Below, one piece after another: positions 1-11,779 of a stretch of 36,711 bases of DNA. Position 1 is the stretch's first letter; each line of letters starts with the position of its first letter. Made by a program: the position numbers and the translations under genes. The stretch covers positions 1 through 36,711 of the forward strand of contig JANXMQ010000010.1 of the NCBI GenBank assembly GCA_025354565.1, given 5' to 3'. The notes below the pieces were generated by a model that saw only the letters and a program-made list of their open reading frames with translations, searched no databases and had not been told where the DNA came from. The stretch comes from Akkermansiaceae bacterium. Its GTDB lineage: Bacteria > Verrucomicrobiota > Verrucomicrobiia > Verrucomicrobiales > Akkermansiaceae.

Positions 1-1773
1 GAACGCGTCCTGCGGGATGTTCACCTTGCCGAACATTTTCATCTTCTTTTTCCCTTCTTTCTGCTTTTCTAGCAGCTTGCGCTTCCGGGTGATGTCGCCG
101 CCGTAGCACTTGGCGGTGACGTTTTTGCGCATGGCGGAGATCGATTCGCGGGCGACGATTTTTCCACCAACTGCGGCTTGGATGGCGACGACGAAGAGAT
201 GCGATGGAATGACTTCTTTGAGTTTTCCTGCAAGCATCCGCCCATAAGATTCCGCCTTGTCGCGGTGGACGATGGTGGAGAATGCCTCGACCGGGTCGCC
301 GGCGATGAGCATGTCCATCTTGACCATTTTCGCGGCGCGGTAGCCGGAGTGTTCGTAATCCATGGAGCCATAACCGCGGGTCATGGATTTGAGTTTGTCG
401 TTGAAATCGACAAGGATTTCCGAGAGTGGCAGAACACAGGAAAGCATCACCCGGGTATCGTCAATGGTTTCAGTGTTCGTCACATCACCACGTTTTTCTA
501 ACACAAGCTGCATCATGTCGCCGATGTATTCGCCGGGGACCATGATATACACATTTACGACGGGTTCTCTGATTTCCTGAATGCCTTGCGGGTCGGGAAA
601 AAGCGTCGGGTTATCGATGATGCGCTCGGTGCCATCGGTCATGGTGACTTGATAGATCACTGACGGATAAGTGGAGATGACATCCATGGCAAACTCACGG
701 CGGAGGCGCTCTTGGATGATTTCCATGTGGAGCAGTCCGAGAAATCCGCAGCGAAAACCGAAGCCGAGCGCGGTCGAACTCTCGGAGGAAAAGGTGAATG
801 CCGGGTCGTTGATCTGGAGTTTGCCCATGGCGAGCTTGAGCGCCTCGTAGTCCGAGGAATCGACCGGATAGATGCCGGAGAAAACCATCGGCTGGATTTC
901 CTTGTAGCCGGGAAGCGCCTCAGGGCAGGGGTGGGTGTTGTCGGTCATCGTGTCGCCGACTTTTACCTCGCTAGCAGATTTCATGTTAGCAATGACATAG
1001 CCGACATCGCCCGCTGATAGGACATCGCGGGCGCTCATTTTTGGCGTGAAAATCCCGACTTCCTTGACCTCGTAAGTTTTCCCCGTGGCCATGAGTTTCA
1101 CCCGCTGACCCTTTTTCACCGTGCCGGAAAACACGCGGACGTAGGAAACGACGCCGCGATAGGTATCATAGAGGGAATCGAAAACCGAACAGCGCAGCAA
1201 TTTATCCGGATTCTCGACGGGAGCCGGGACGCGGGCGACGATGGCTTCCAGAATATCTTCAATACCGATGCCTGCCTTGGCGGATGCCGGGATGCAGTCT
1301 TCCGCAGGGATGCAGAGGATTTCCTCTAACTGCTTCTTGCACTTCGGCACGTCAGCGGCGGGCAGGTCGATTTTGTTGAGGACCGGGATGATGAGCAGGT
1401 TTTGCTCGGTGGCGAGGTGCAGGTTGGCGACGGTCTGAGCTTCCACACCCTGCGCGGCGTCCACCATCAGGATCGCGCCCTCACAGGCGGCAAGCGCACG
1501 GGAAACTTCGTAGGAGAAATCGACGTGGCCGGGAGTATCCAGCAGGTTGAGCTTGTAGATTTTTCCGTCCTTCGCCGTGTATTCCATCGCCACCGGATGG
1601 GACTTGATCGTGATTCCTTTTTCCCGTTCCAGATCCATGGAATCGAGCTGCTGGGCGGTGCTATCCCTCATGCTAACGGTACTGGTCGCCTCCATCAGGC
1701 GGTCGGAAAGCGTGGTTTTCCCGTGGTCGATGTGGGCGATGATGGAGAAATTACGGGTCAGCTCGGTGGACAT
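1..1773 (-). CDS. lepA: Elongation factor 4 (LepA), 3' end cut by window edge
   Basis: LepA/EF4 is a ribosome-associated translational GTPase that back-translocates or remodels stalled or initiating ribosomes. Reading the minus strand from an ATG at 1773 gives an uninterrupted frame of 591 codons that runs off position 1. It starts MSTELTRNFSIIAHIDHGKT, the G1 motif of the LepA family, followed by the DTPGHVDF G3 motif and NKIDLP G4 motif. The C-terminal part (CYGGDITRKRKLLEKQKEGK) is the LepA-specific tail. Family members are about 600 aa, so only about ten C-terminal residues are missing. It is divergent from der, with about 190 bp between the two starts. No Shine-Dalgarno sequence is visible before the ATG. 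The assignment is certain from sequence; regulation is not visible. Confidence 0.97.
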   Translation of the reverse strand, partial: MSTELTRNFSIIAHIDHGKTTLSDRLMEATSTVSMRDSTAQQLDSMDLEREKGITIKSHPVAMEYTAKDGKIYKLNLLDTPGHVDFSYEVSRALAACEGAILMVDAAQGVEAQTVANLHLATEQNLLIIPVLNKIDLPAADVPKCKKQLEEILCIPAEDCIPASAKAGIGIEDILEAIVARVPAPVENPDKLLRCSVFDSLYDTYRGVVSYVRVFSGTVKKGQRVKLMATGKTYEVKEVGIFTPKMSARDVLSAGDVGYVIANMKSASEVKVGDTMTDNTHPCPEALPGYKEIQPMVFSGIYPVDSSDYEALKLAMGKLQINDPAFTFSSESSTALGFGFRCGFLGLLHMEIIQERLRREFAMDVISTYPSVIYQVTMTDGTERIIDNPTLFPDPQGIQEIREPVVNVYIMVPGEYIGDMMQLVLEKRGDVTNTETIDDTRVMLSCVLPLSEILVDFNDKLKSMTRGYGSMDYEHSGYRAAKMVKMDMLIAGDPVEAFSTIVHRDKAESYGRMLAGKLKEVIPSHLFVVAIQAAVGGKIVARESISAMRKNVTAKCYGGDITRKRKLLEKQKEGKKKMKMFGKVNIPQDAF

Positions 1774-1965
1774 TGGCGGGAAAATTCAACGTGGGCGGGC
1801 GAGGGAAAGCAGGAAATCCGCGACAAGGCACGCTAAATCAGAGGGATTCAATGCGAGAGCCCCGATATGAAGGACCAAGACCAAGGCACCGGCGGCAGCA
1901 AGGTTCTCACGCGGGACTTTCTCCGGTCTTGCACATCGGTGCGTAACGCCATTTGATGCCCGTCT
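1774..1965. promoter_or_regulatory. Divergent promoter region lepA / der
   Basis: These 192 bases separate the divergent starts of lepA and der and must hold promoters for both. I could not pick out convincing -35/-10 pairs or operators by eye. Short open frames that cross it are continuations of frames antisense to der and are not supported as genes. Confidence 0.4.
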
Positions 1966-3366
1966 ATGCCCACCGTTGCCATCGTCGGACGCCCCAATGT
2001 GGGTAAATCCGCGCTCTTCAACCGCCTTGCCGGGCGCAAAATCGCCATCGTCCATGATCAACCGGGCGTCACTCGCGACCGCATCGCCGCGCCTTCCAGC
2101 GCGACCCAAGTCGCTTGCACCCTGATCGACACCGGCGGCATCGGTGGCAATATCGACGACGGATTTGAAGAGCAGGTCACCATCGAGGCGGACATCGCAA
2201 TGCAAACCGCCGACCTCATCCTGTTTGTGGTCGATGCCCATGACGGCCTCACTGCGGTCGATCAGGCGCTCGCGCAAAAACTCCGCAAGGCCAAGCCGCC
2301 CGTCCTCCTCGTCATCAACAAGGTGGACGACGACAAACACGAGAATTCCCACTCGGATTTCACCCGCCTCGGCCTCGGCAACAGCGTTTTCGTTTCCGCT
2401 GAACATGGCCGGAATTTCGGCGTCCTCTGTGATGAAATCGACGCCGTCATCGCCCCGCTCGTTTCAGAAACCGAAGCAGAGGCCGTCGTCGCTGAAGCCG
2501 TCGGGATCAAACTCGCCATCGTCGGCAAGCCCAACGCCGGGAAGTCCTCGCTGGTCAACGCGATCCTCAAAGACGAGCGCACCATCGTTTCGGAAATCGC
2601 CGGCACCACCCGCGATGCCGTGGATCTGCCCTACTCGTTCGCCGGGGAAAATTTCACCCTCATTGACACTGCTGGCCTGCGCCCACGGGCCAAGCGCGAT
2701 AACTCCGTGGAAGTTTTCTCCGCGATGCGCACCGAGAAAGCCGTCCGTCGTTCAGACCTCTGCGTGCTCGTCATCGACCTCGCCGCCGGGATCACGTCGA
2801 TGGATCGCAAGATCGCCCAACTCATCATGGAGGAGAAAAAACCCTGCCTCATCGTGTTGAATAAGTTCGATCTTTTCCACCCCGGTGCCAACCGCAACGC
2901 GCGTCTCGAAGAAGCCACCGAGCACGTCCGCAAGGAGTTGTTTTTCCTGCACTACGCCCCCTTCGTCGCCTGCTCCGCGAAAACCGGCGGCTCGGTGGAA
3001 CACGTCCTCAAGGAGGCTCTGAAAATTAAAAAAGGCGCCCAAAACATCCCCGGCACCGGTCAGCTCAACCGCATCCTCCAAGCCGCATTCGAGGCCACCC
3101 CGCCGCCCATCGACGGCAAGCTCCGCAAGCGCCTCAAGCTCTACTACGCCACCGCCGCCGTTGAGGAAAAATACAGCGTCATCCCGGTGCCCACCATCGT
3201 GCTCTTCGTCAACGACAAGCGCCTCATGGCCACCAGCTACGAGTCCTACATCGTAAACCGCTACCGCGCCGCCCACGCCGCGCCGGGCATTCCCGTCGTG
3301 CTCTCGGTGCGGTCCCGTTCCCGCCGCGAATGGGAGCCGAAAAACACCAAACCCCAGGGTCATTGA
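1966..3366 (+). CDS. der: GTPase Der (EngA), 50S ribosome assembly
   Basis: Der is an essential tandem-GTPase that acts in maturation of the large ribosomal subunit. The 466-aa product has two G domains: the first with GRPNVGKS near residues 8-15 and DTGG, the second with GKPNAGKS near 187-194, DTAG and NKFD. A C-terminal KH-like domain follows (about 350-455), with the typical region around LKLYYATAA and VNRYRAAHAAPGIPV. Length matches the family (about 440-490 aa). The start at 1966 puts the G1 motif at the usual distance from the N terminus; an ATG ten bases upstream is out of frame. No ribosome binding site is visible. Confidence 0.97.
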   Translation: MPTVAIVGRPNVGKSALFNRLAGRKIAIVHDQPGVTRDRIAAPSSATQVACTLIDTGGIGGNIDDGFEEQVTIEADIAMQTADLILFVVDAHDGLTAVDQALAQKLRKAKPPVLLVINKVDDDKHENSHSDFTRLGLGNSVFVSAEHGRNFGVLCDEIDAVIAPLVSETEAEAVVAEAVGIKLAIVGKPNAGKSSLVNAILKDERTIVSEIAGTTRDAVDLPYSFAGENFTLIDTAGLRPRAKRDNSVEVFSAMRTEKAVRRSDLCVLVIDLAAGITSMDRKIAQLIMEEKKPCLIVLNKFDLFHPGANRNARLEEATEHVRKELFFLHYAPFVACSAKTGGSVEHVLKEALKIKKGAQNIPGTGQLNRILQAAFEATPPPIDGKLRKRLKLYYATAAVEEKYSVIPVPTIVLFVNDKRLMATSYESYIVNRYRAAHAAPGIPVVLSVRSRSRREWEPKNTKPQGH

Positions 3367-3444
3367 TCACTGTGAAAAATTATCCCGCCGCCTCGCGTTT
3401 GGGAACGGCAGGCGTTAGAATTCCACTTCATTTACCGCAGCACC

Positions 3445-4026
3445 ATGTTACGTCACCTCCTCTCCTGCCTGTTTCTAGCAACAGCCGTTCCCGTCTTCGC
3501 GGAACCACCAAAGCCCGCCGCCGCGCCAAACCCTGCCGCGTTTTTCGACACGCTAACCTTCAACGACGACCGCGCCTCCACGCTCACCAAGCTCAAGGCT
3601 AGTAAATTCGTGGTCATGACCACCGACGAAACCTTCATCGGCCGCTCGGGTATGAACGGCATTTTCCGCACCCGCCAGAAGGTCGGCAAACTCGACTGTT
3701 TCCTCTATTTCGATTGGACCGAAGCCGGGAAAATGAAGGAACTCACCCTGCAAACCGAGACCGTCACGGCCGCCGCTTACAAGACGGATCTCGAATCTAG
3801 CTGGAAGGGATTTGTCGATCTGCTCTCCATGCTTTACGGCAAGCCCACTCAAAAAGGTTCCCTGCCCAGCCGCGAAAGCCTCGCCGACGGCGCATTCCTC
3901 CCCTCTCACCTCTGGCCGCTCGATGGTGGCGGCTCCGCCCTCCTCGGCACTGCCCGCGAGGGTGCTAAATACCAACTCGTCGTTCGTTTCACGCAGAAAA
4001 AGTCGCAGATGATTGAGCTGCCATAA
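3445..4026 (+). CDS. Small secreted protein of unknown function
   Basis: This 193-aa product begins with a clear Sec signal peptide: basic N terminus (MLRH), a hydrophobic stretch LLSCLFLATAVPV and likely cleavage after VFA. A proline/alanine-rich linker follows, then a mixed alpha/beta domain with no motif I recognise. No cysteine pairs, metal sites or transmembrane segments are evident after the signal. It lies between der and ligA on the same strand, 78 bp after der and 57 bp before ligA, so it may be cotranscribed, but nothing links it to either function. The start fits the signal peptide. The gene is probably real because of the signal peptide and codon use like its neighbours; the function is unknown. 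Confidence 0.8.
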   Translation: MLRHLLSCLFLATAVPVFAEPPKPAAAPNPAAFFDTLTFNDDRASTLTKLKASKFVVMTTDETFIGRSGMNGIFRTRQKVGKLDCFLYFDWTEAGKMKELTLQTETVTAAAYKTDLESSWKGFVDLLSMLYGKPTQKGSLPSRESLADGAFLPSHLWPLDGGGSALLGTAREGAKYQLVVRFTQKKSQMIELP

Positions 4027-4053
4027 TCCCGTCCCGGCAGACTCCATCCTTGA

Positions 4054-7008
<2,955 letters not shown>

Positions 7009-7012
7009 AACG

Positions 7013-7042
7013 GCACTGGCGGATAGTGAAATCTACCAGTGC
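7013..7042 (+). terminator. Inverted repeat after ligA, possible terminator
   Basis: GCACTGG (7013-7019) and CCAGTGC (7036-7042) form a perfect 7-bp stem with a 16-base loop, a few bases after the ligA stop and upstream of the KdpE-type box. There is no T run after it, so it could be a factor-dependent terminator or a processing site. Confidence 0.4.
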
Positions 7043-7079
7043 GGCGGCTCGTTCATATCGGCCTTCCCGGATGGCGGCG

Positions 7080-7120
7080 TTTACGCTTTTTTTATGTGAA
7101 TCGCCTGCCCTTTAACTACC
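7080..7120 (+). promoter_or_regulatory. KdpE-type operator and promoter core of the kdpFABC operon
   Basis: TTTACGCTTTTTTTA at 7080-7094 followed by a G/C-containing half closely resembles the known E. coli KdpE site upstream of kdpFABC, which has TTTATACTTTTTTTA and a C/G-rich right half. Then GCCCTTTAACTACC follows at 7107-7120. The same pair with the same 27-base offset stands before the kdpDE unit (14053-14093). I infer that phosphorylated KdpE binds here under K+ limitation and that the TTTAACTA part holds the -10 region. Confidence 0.75.
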
Positions 7121-7164
7121 CGTGAGGTCATTTCGTGGCAGCTTGGAGTCACTCCACCGCCATC

Positions 7165-7248
7165 ATGTCCGATCTCATCTATATCGCTGCCACTATTGGC
7201 TTTTTCGTCATCAGCATGGGTTACGCTATATTTTGCGACACCCTCTAA
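7165..7248 (+). CDS. 27-aa membrane peptide upstream of kdpF
   Basis: ATG at 7165 to TAA at 7246-7248 encodes MSDLIYIAATIGFFVISMGY plus seven residues. It is a single hydrophobic segment followed by a short polar tail (CDTL). Short proteins of this kind, starting with MSD and ending with a C-D motif, are often found directly before kdpF or kdpA in other bacteria, from memory; they are seldom annotated. It lies 12 bases before kdpF and about 45 bases after the KdpE-type promoter, so it is the first cistron of the operon. It may be an accessory subunit of the Kdp pump or a leader peptide; the sequence does not decide. Confidence 0.65.
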   Translation: MSDLIYIAATIGFFVISMGYAIFCDTL

Positions 7249-7260
7249 TCAAGCATCATT

Positions 7261-7344
7261 ATGGAAACCATTATCACTGGTATCATCGCTGTCATGCTCA
7301 TCGGCTATCTGGTCGTTGCCATGATTCACCCGGAAAAATTCTAA
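7261..7344 (+). CDS. kdpF: K+-transporting ATPase subunit KdpF
   Basis: This 27-aa single-span membrane peptide ends HPEKF, matching the KdpF pattern of one hydrophobic helix (GIIAVMLIGYLVVAMI) followed by a Pro-Glu-x-Phe tail. KdpF stabilises the KdpABC complex in the inner membrane, contacting KdpA. The start ATG is at 7261 and the stop TAA at 7342-7344; kdpA begins nine bases later. It is too short for most gene callers but its position and sequence leave little doubt. Confidence 0.88.
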   Translation: METIITGIIAVMLIGYLVVAMIHPEKF

Positions 7345-7353
7345 CTCACGTCC

Positions 7354-9141
7354 ATGCACTCAAAAGACTGGCTCCAACTTGCCCTCTTCATCGGGCTTCT
7401 CGCGCTCATCACCAAACCGATGGGAATTTATCTAGTCAAGGTTCTCGATCCTCAGGGAAAGACCTGGCTGGACCCGCTCATCAGGCCATTTGAAAAACTG
7501 ACATATCGACTGATGGGGATTGACCCCATGCAGGAGCACGGTTGGAAGGGATATACTTTCGCCATGCTGTTATTCAGTCTGGTAGGCGTGCTTTTCACTT
7601 ATGCTATCCTACGCTTGCAAAATGTACTCCCACTCAATCCGCAGGGCCTGCCCGCACTGAGTCCGGCACTCGCATTCAATACCGCGGTTAGTTTCACCAC
7701 CAATACCAATTGGCAAAGCTATAGTGGGGAAAGCACGATGTCTTATTTCTCACAAATGGTGGCACTCGCAATCCATAACTTTACCTCAGCAGCCGTCGGC
7801 ATCGCCATCGCCGCCGCACTGGTTCGTGGAATCGCACGGTATTCGGCCTCTACTTTGGGGAATTTTTGGGTCGATGTGATACGCACAATATACTATCTAT
7901 TACTGCCAGTTTCGTTGATCTTCGCGGTATTTCTTGTTTCACAAGGCACGATCCAAAACTTCAAAGCCTATGACACTGCGAAACTTGTCGAACCCTTAAC
8001 CGTCACGGTGGAGTCCACCGATGCGGCTGGCATCAAGACCAGCACGCAGCAAACGATCACCGCTCAATCCATTGTCCAAGGCCCGCTGGCATCACAGTCC
8101 GCGATCAAAATGTTTGGCACCAACGGCGGCGGATACACCAATGCGAACTCCGCACAACCCTTTGAAAATCCAACCCCGCTCTCGAATTTCATCCAGATGC
8201 TTTCAATTTTCGCAATTGGTAGCGGTCTGACATGGTATCTTGGTAAAACCACGAAAAACCAAGGCCACGGTTGGTCGGTATGGGCTGCGATGATGATTCT
8301 GTTTGTCACCGGCGTCCTCGCCTGTTGGTGGGCCGAAGCGCGGGGAAATCCCATCCATCAGGCTCTCGGCATCATGACTGCGGATGGCAATATGGAAGGT
8401 AAGGAAATCCGTTTCGGTATCTTTAACTCATCGCTATTCGCCACAATCACGACCGCCGCATCCTGTGGTGCGGTGAACTCGATGCATGACTCCTTCACCG
8501 CCATCGGCGGACTGGTGCCGCTGTTCATGATCGAGCTGGGAGAAGTCGTCATCGGTGGTGTCGGCGCAGGCTTGTATGGCATGTTGGTCTTCGTCGTGTT
8601 GGCAGTATTCATCGCCGGTCTGATGGTCGGACGCACCCCGGAATTTCTTGGGAAGAAGATCCAAGCATTCGATGTGAAAATGGCCATGCTCGCGATTTTA
8701 GTTCTCACCGCGAATATCCTCGGCTTCACCGCTTGGGCGGCGGTTGGGACCTGGGGCCTGGCCGGTCTTAATAATTCCGGTCCTCATGGCTTTAGTGAAA
8801 TCTTATATGCCTACAGTTCCGCCACGGGCAACAATGGCAGTGCTTTTGCGGGTCTAACCGCCACTCCTGTCGATGGAGATCCACACTATAATATCACACT
8901 CGCGATTGCCATGTTGATCGGACGTTTCCTGATGATTATCCCGATCATGGCCCTCGCCGGATCCATGGTGAAAAAACAAATTTCACCACCCAGCGCGGGC
9001 ACATTTCCGGTATCCGGGACGACCTTTACCATTCTACTGTTAGGAACCGTGATCCTCGTCGGGGCATTGAATTTCCTGCCTGCTCTCGCGCTCGGCCCCA
9101 TCGTCGAACATTTCCTGATGCTGAAGGGACAATTGTTTTAA
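7354..9141 (+). CDS. kdpA: K+-transporting ATPase subunit A (KdpA)
   Basis: KdpA is the K+-selective, channel-like subunit of the high-affinity KdpFABC pump. The 595-aa protein has about ten membrane segments. The four selectivity-filter regions are recognisable: TNTNWQSYSGE, FGTNGGGY, TTAASCGAVNS and SSATGNNGSAFAGL. The third has Cys where many homologs have Thr (TTAASTGAV). Length is slightly above the usual 555-600 aa. The start MHSKDW at 7354 lies just after kdpF, and kdpB follows after 21 bases. It should be induced with the operon under K+ limitation. Confidence 0.97.
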   Translation: MHSKDWLQLALFIGLLALITKPMGIYLVKVLDPQGKTWLDPLIRPFEKLTYRLMGIDPMQEHGWKGYTFAMLLFSLVGVLFTYAILRLQNVLPLNPQGLPALSPALAFNTAVSFTTNTNWQSYSGESTMSYFSQMVALAIHNFTSAAVGIAIAAALVRGIARYSASTLGNFWVDVIRTIYYLLLPVSLIFAVFLVSQGTIQNFKAYDTAKLVEPLTVTVESTDAAGIKTSTQQTITAQSIVQGPLASQSAIKMFGTNGGGYTNANSAQPFENPTPLSNFIQMLSIFAIGSGLTWYLGKTTKNQGHGWSVWAAMMILFVTGVLACWWAEARGNPIHQALGIMTADGNMEGKEIRFGIFNSSLFATITTAASCGAVNSMHDSFTAIGGLVPLFMIELGEVVIGGVGAGLYGMLVFVVLAVFIAGLMVGRTPEFLGKKIQAFDVKMAMLAILVLTANILGFTAWAAVGTWGLAGLNNSGPHGFSEILYAYSSATGNNGSAFAGLTATPVDGDPHYNITLAIAMLIGRFLMIIPIMALAGSMVKKQISPPSAGTFPVSGTTFTILLLGTVILVGALNFLPALALGPIVEHFLMLKGQLF

Positions 9142-9162
9142 CCCCTTACCAACACCAATTCT

Positions 9163-11184
9163 ATGTCTCACACCAATCCATCCTTATTTGACAAGTCGAT
9201 CCTTTTGCCCGCAGTCGGCGATTCATTTCGCAAGCTCCATCCGCGACTCATGATAAAAAATCCAGTGATGTTCGTCACCCTGATCGGCGCGGTGCTGACA
9301 ACTTCCGCCATGCTCACCTCCGCCGTGGATCGCGGCTTTGTCATCCAGCTTGCGATCTGGTTATGGTTCACTGTGCTGTTCGCCAACTTCGCGGAAGCCA
9401 TCGCCGAGGGTCGTGGCAAGGCTCAGGCCGATAGTCTGCGCAAGGCCCGCAAGGACACCACTGCCCGCCGCCTGCGTGGTGATAAGGAAGAGCGCGTCGC
9501 CGCACCTATGTTGGAAAAAGGCGATCTCGTAGTTTGCGAAACCGGCGATGTGATTCCCGCCGATGGGGACGTGGTGCAAGGCATCGCCAGTGTTGACGAA
9601 GCGGCTATCACCGGCGAATCCGCCCCGGTCATCCGTGAAAGCGGCGGCGACCGTAGCGCTGTAACTGGTGGCACCCGCGTCATCAGCGACCGCATCGTCA
9701 TCAAGATCACTTCGGAAAAGGGCAACACCTTTCTTGATCGCATGATCTCGATGGTGGAAGGGGCCAAACGTCAGAAAACACCTAACGAAATCGCGCTTAC
9801 CATCCTACTCTCGGCCCTAACACTCATATTCCTGCTCGTGGTCATGACCTTGAAACCCTTTGGCACCTATGCGGGGATAAGTTTCACCACGCCGGTGCTT
9901 GTGGCGCTGTTAGTTTGTTTGATTCCAACCACCATTGGTGGCCTGCTCAGCGCTATCGGCATCAGTGGCATCGACCGTCTCATTCGCCGCAATGTGATGG
10001 CCACCAGTGGTCGTGCGGTTGAGGCTGCGGGCGACATTGATGTTTTAATGCTCGATAAAACCGGCACCATCACCATTGGCAACCGCATGGCCTCAGACTT
10101 CGTTCCAGCACCCGGCGTCACGGAAGAGGAACTCGCAGGGGCCGCGCAACTCGCATCTCTAGCAGATGAAACTCCCGAGGGCCGCAGCATCGTGGTCCTA
10201 GCCAAGGAGAAATTTAACATTCGTGCCCGCGAACTTCAGGAGCCTCATGCAATTTTTGTTCCCTTCACCGCCCAGACGCGCATGAGCGGGGTGGATATCG
10301 GTGGCCAAAGCGTCAGAAAGGGGGCCGCAGATTCCGTGAGAAAATGGATCGAGGAACAAGGCGGCATGTATCCGCTGGACGTGGAGAAAGCCGTGGAAGC
10401 CGCCTCCCGGGCGGGACGCACGCCGCTCGTCGTCGCCGATGGACGAAAAGTGTTAGGCGTGGTTGAACTCAAAGACATAGTAAAAGGCGGGATCAAGGAG
10501 CGTTTTGCCCAACTTCGGAAAATGGGCATCCGCACGGTGATGATTACTGGTGATAATCCGATGACCGCCGCCGCCATCGCCGCTGAGGCGGGCGTGGATG
10601 ATTTCATGGCCCAAGCTACACCCGAGGACAAGCTCCAGCGCATCCGCGATGAACAAGCTGCTGGTCATCTTGTGGCGATGACGGGTGATGGCACGAATGA
10701 CGCACCAGCATTGGCCCAAGCCGATGTCGGAGTCGCCATGAACACCGGCACGCAGGCCGCCCGCGAGGCCGGCAACATGGTGGACCTGGATAGCAACCCA
10801 ACTAAACTCATCGAGATTGTGGAAATTGGCAAACAACTCCTCATGACCCGTGGGTCACTGACAACATTCTCGATTGCCAATGATGTCGCCAAATACTTCG
10901 CGATCATTCCCGCGATGTTGATGGTCACATTTCCCGCCATGGCCGCCTTAAATGTCATGAAACTCGGCTCGCCCCAGAGTGCGATCCTCAGTGCGATTAT
11001 CTTCAACGCCCTTGTCATCGTTGCCCTCATACCCTTGGCCTTGAAAGGCGTGCCATACAAGCCGATGGGAGCCATCGCGGTGCTCCGCCGGAACATGCTT
11101 GTCTATGGTCTTGGCGGTTTAGTCGTTCCCTTCATCGGTATCAAGGCAATCGACCTTATTATCTCAGCCCTTCACCTCGCCTAA
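9163..11184 (+). CDS. kdpB: K+-transporting P-type ATPase subunit B (KdpB)
   Basis: KdpB is the ATP-hydrolysing P-type ATPase subunit that drives K+ uptake through KdpA. The 673-aa product shows TGES in the actuator domain near residue 150 (its Ser is the site of inhibitory phosphorylation in E. coli), the phosphorylation motif DKTGT with D298, the nucleotide-binding region, and [12 protein letters not shown] in the P domain. Seven membrane segments fit the family. Length matches E. coli KdpB (682 aa). The ATG at 9163 has no Shine-Dalgarno sequence. kdpC starts one base after the stop, indicating tight coupling. Confidence 0.97.
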   Translation: MSHTNPSLFDKSILLPAVGDSFRKLHPRLMIKNPVMFVTLIGAVLTTSAMLTSAVDRGFVIQLAIWLWFTVLFANFAEAIAEGRGKAQADSLRKARKDTTARRLRGDKEERVAAPMLEKGDLVVCETGDVIPADGDVVQGIASVDEAAITGESAPVIRESGGDRSAVTGGTRVISDRIVIKITSEKGNTFLDRMISMVEGAKRQKTPNEIALTILLSALTLIFLLVVMTLKPFGTYAGISFTTPVLVALLVCLIPTTIGGLLSAIGISGIDRLIRRNVMATSGRAVEAAGDIDVLMLDKTGTITIGNRMASDFVPAPGVTEEELAGAAQLASLADETPEGRSIVVLAKEKFNIRARELQEPHAIFVPFTAQTRMSGVDIGGQSVRKGAADSVRKWIEEQGGMYPLDVEKAVEAASRAGRTPLVVADGRKVLGVVELKDIVKGGIKERFAQLRKMGIRTVMITGDNPMTAAAIAAEAGVDDFMAQATPEDKLQRIRDEQAAGHLVAMTGDGTNDAPALAQADVGVAMNTGTQAAREAGNMVDLDSNPTKLIEIVEIGKQLLMTRGSLTTFSIANDVAKYFAIIPAMLMVTFPAMAALNVMKLGSPQSAILSAIIFNALVIVALIPLALKGVPYKPMGAIAVLRRNMLVYGLGGLVVPFIGIKAIDLIISALHLA

Positions 11185-11185
11185 T

Positions 11186-11776
11186 ATGAAAACCATATCA
11201 TCAGAAATTCGCCCGGCCATTGTCTCCACAGTCATCATCGCGGTTGTTTGCTGCGGTCTCTATCCACTTGCCGTCACTGGCATTTCGCAAGTTGCTTTCG
11301 CCGGAAAAGCAAACGGCAGCTTGATCGTGGATCAAAGTGGAACCATCATCGGTTCTTCATTGATCGGTCAGAACTTCAGCGGTGAGGGATATTTCCACCC
11401 GCGACCGTCCGCCGCCGGGACGAATGGTTATGACGCCACCTCATCGGGCGGCAGCAATCTTGGCCCCACTTCGCAGAAACTTGCAGACCTCATCAAAGCC
11501 CGCATTGCCGACTACCGGACGAGCAATGGACTGAGTGAAAATCAAGCCATTCCTGCGGATGCCGTTACGGCTTCCGGCAGTGGTCTCGATCCCCACATCA
11601 GTCCCGCCAATGCGGCGCTGCAAGTTACCCGCATCGCCAAAAGCCGCAGCCTGACGTTGGAACAGGTGCAAGCGCTCATTGCACCTAACACCGACAAGGC
11701 GGATCTTGGTATTTTGGGCGAGGCTGGGGTGAATGTTCTGAAGTTGAACCTCGCCCTTGATACTTTTAAGAAATAA
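11186..11776 (+). CDS. kdpC: K+-transporting ATPase subunit C (KdpC)
   Basis: KdpC is the single-span subunit required for assembly and ATP affinity of the Kdp pump. The 196-aa protein has one N-terminal membrane helix (about 11-33) and a periplasmic domain with the family motifs LIGQNF, YFHPRPS, GSGLDPHISPANA and a C-terminal VNVLKLNLALD. It is the last gene of the operon, and only three bases separate its stop from the stop of the convergent KimA-like gene, so no room is left for a separate terminator. Confidence 0.96.
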   Translation: MKTISSEIRPAIVSTVIIAVVCCGLYPLAVTGISQVAFAGKANGSLIVDQSGTIIGSSLIGQNFSGEGYFHPRPSAAGTNGYDATSSGGSNLGPTSQKLADLIKARIADYRTSNGLSENQAIPADAVTASGSGLDPHISPANAALQVTRIAKSRSLTLEQVQALIAPNTDKADLGILGEAGVNVLKLNLALDTFKK

Positions 11777-11779
11777 GGA

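Noticed and set aside
1786..2406. 206-aa open frame antisense to der
   Set aside because: Antisense to the der G1 domain and without protein features of its own.
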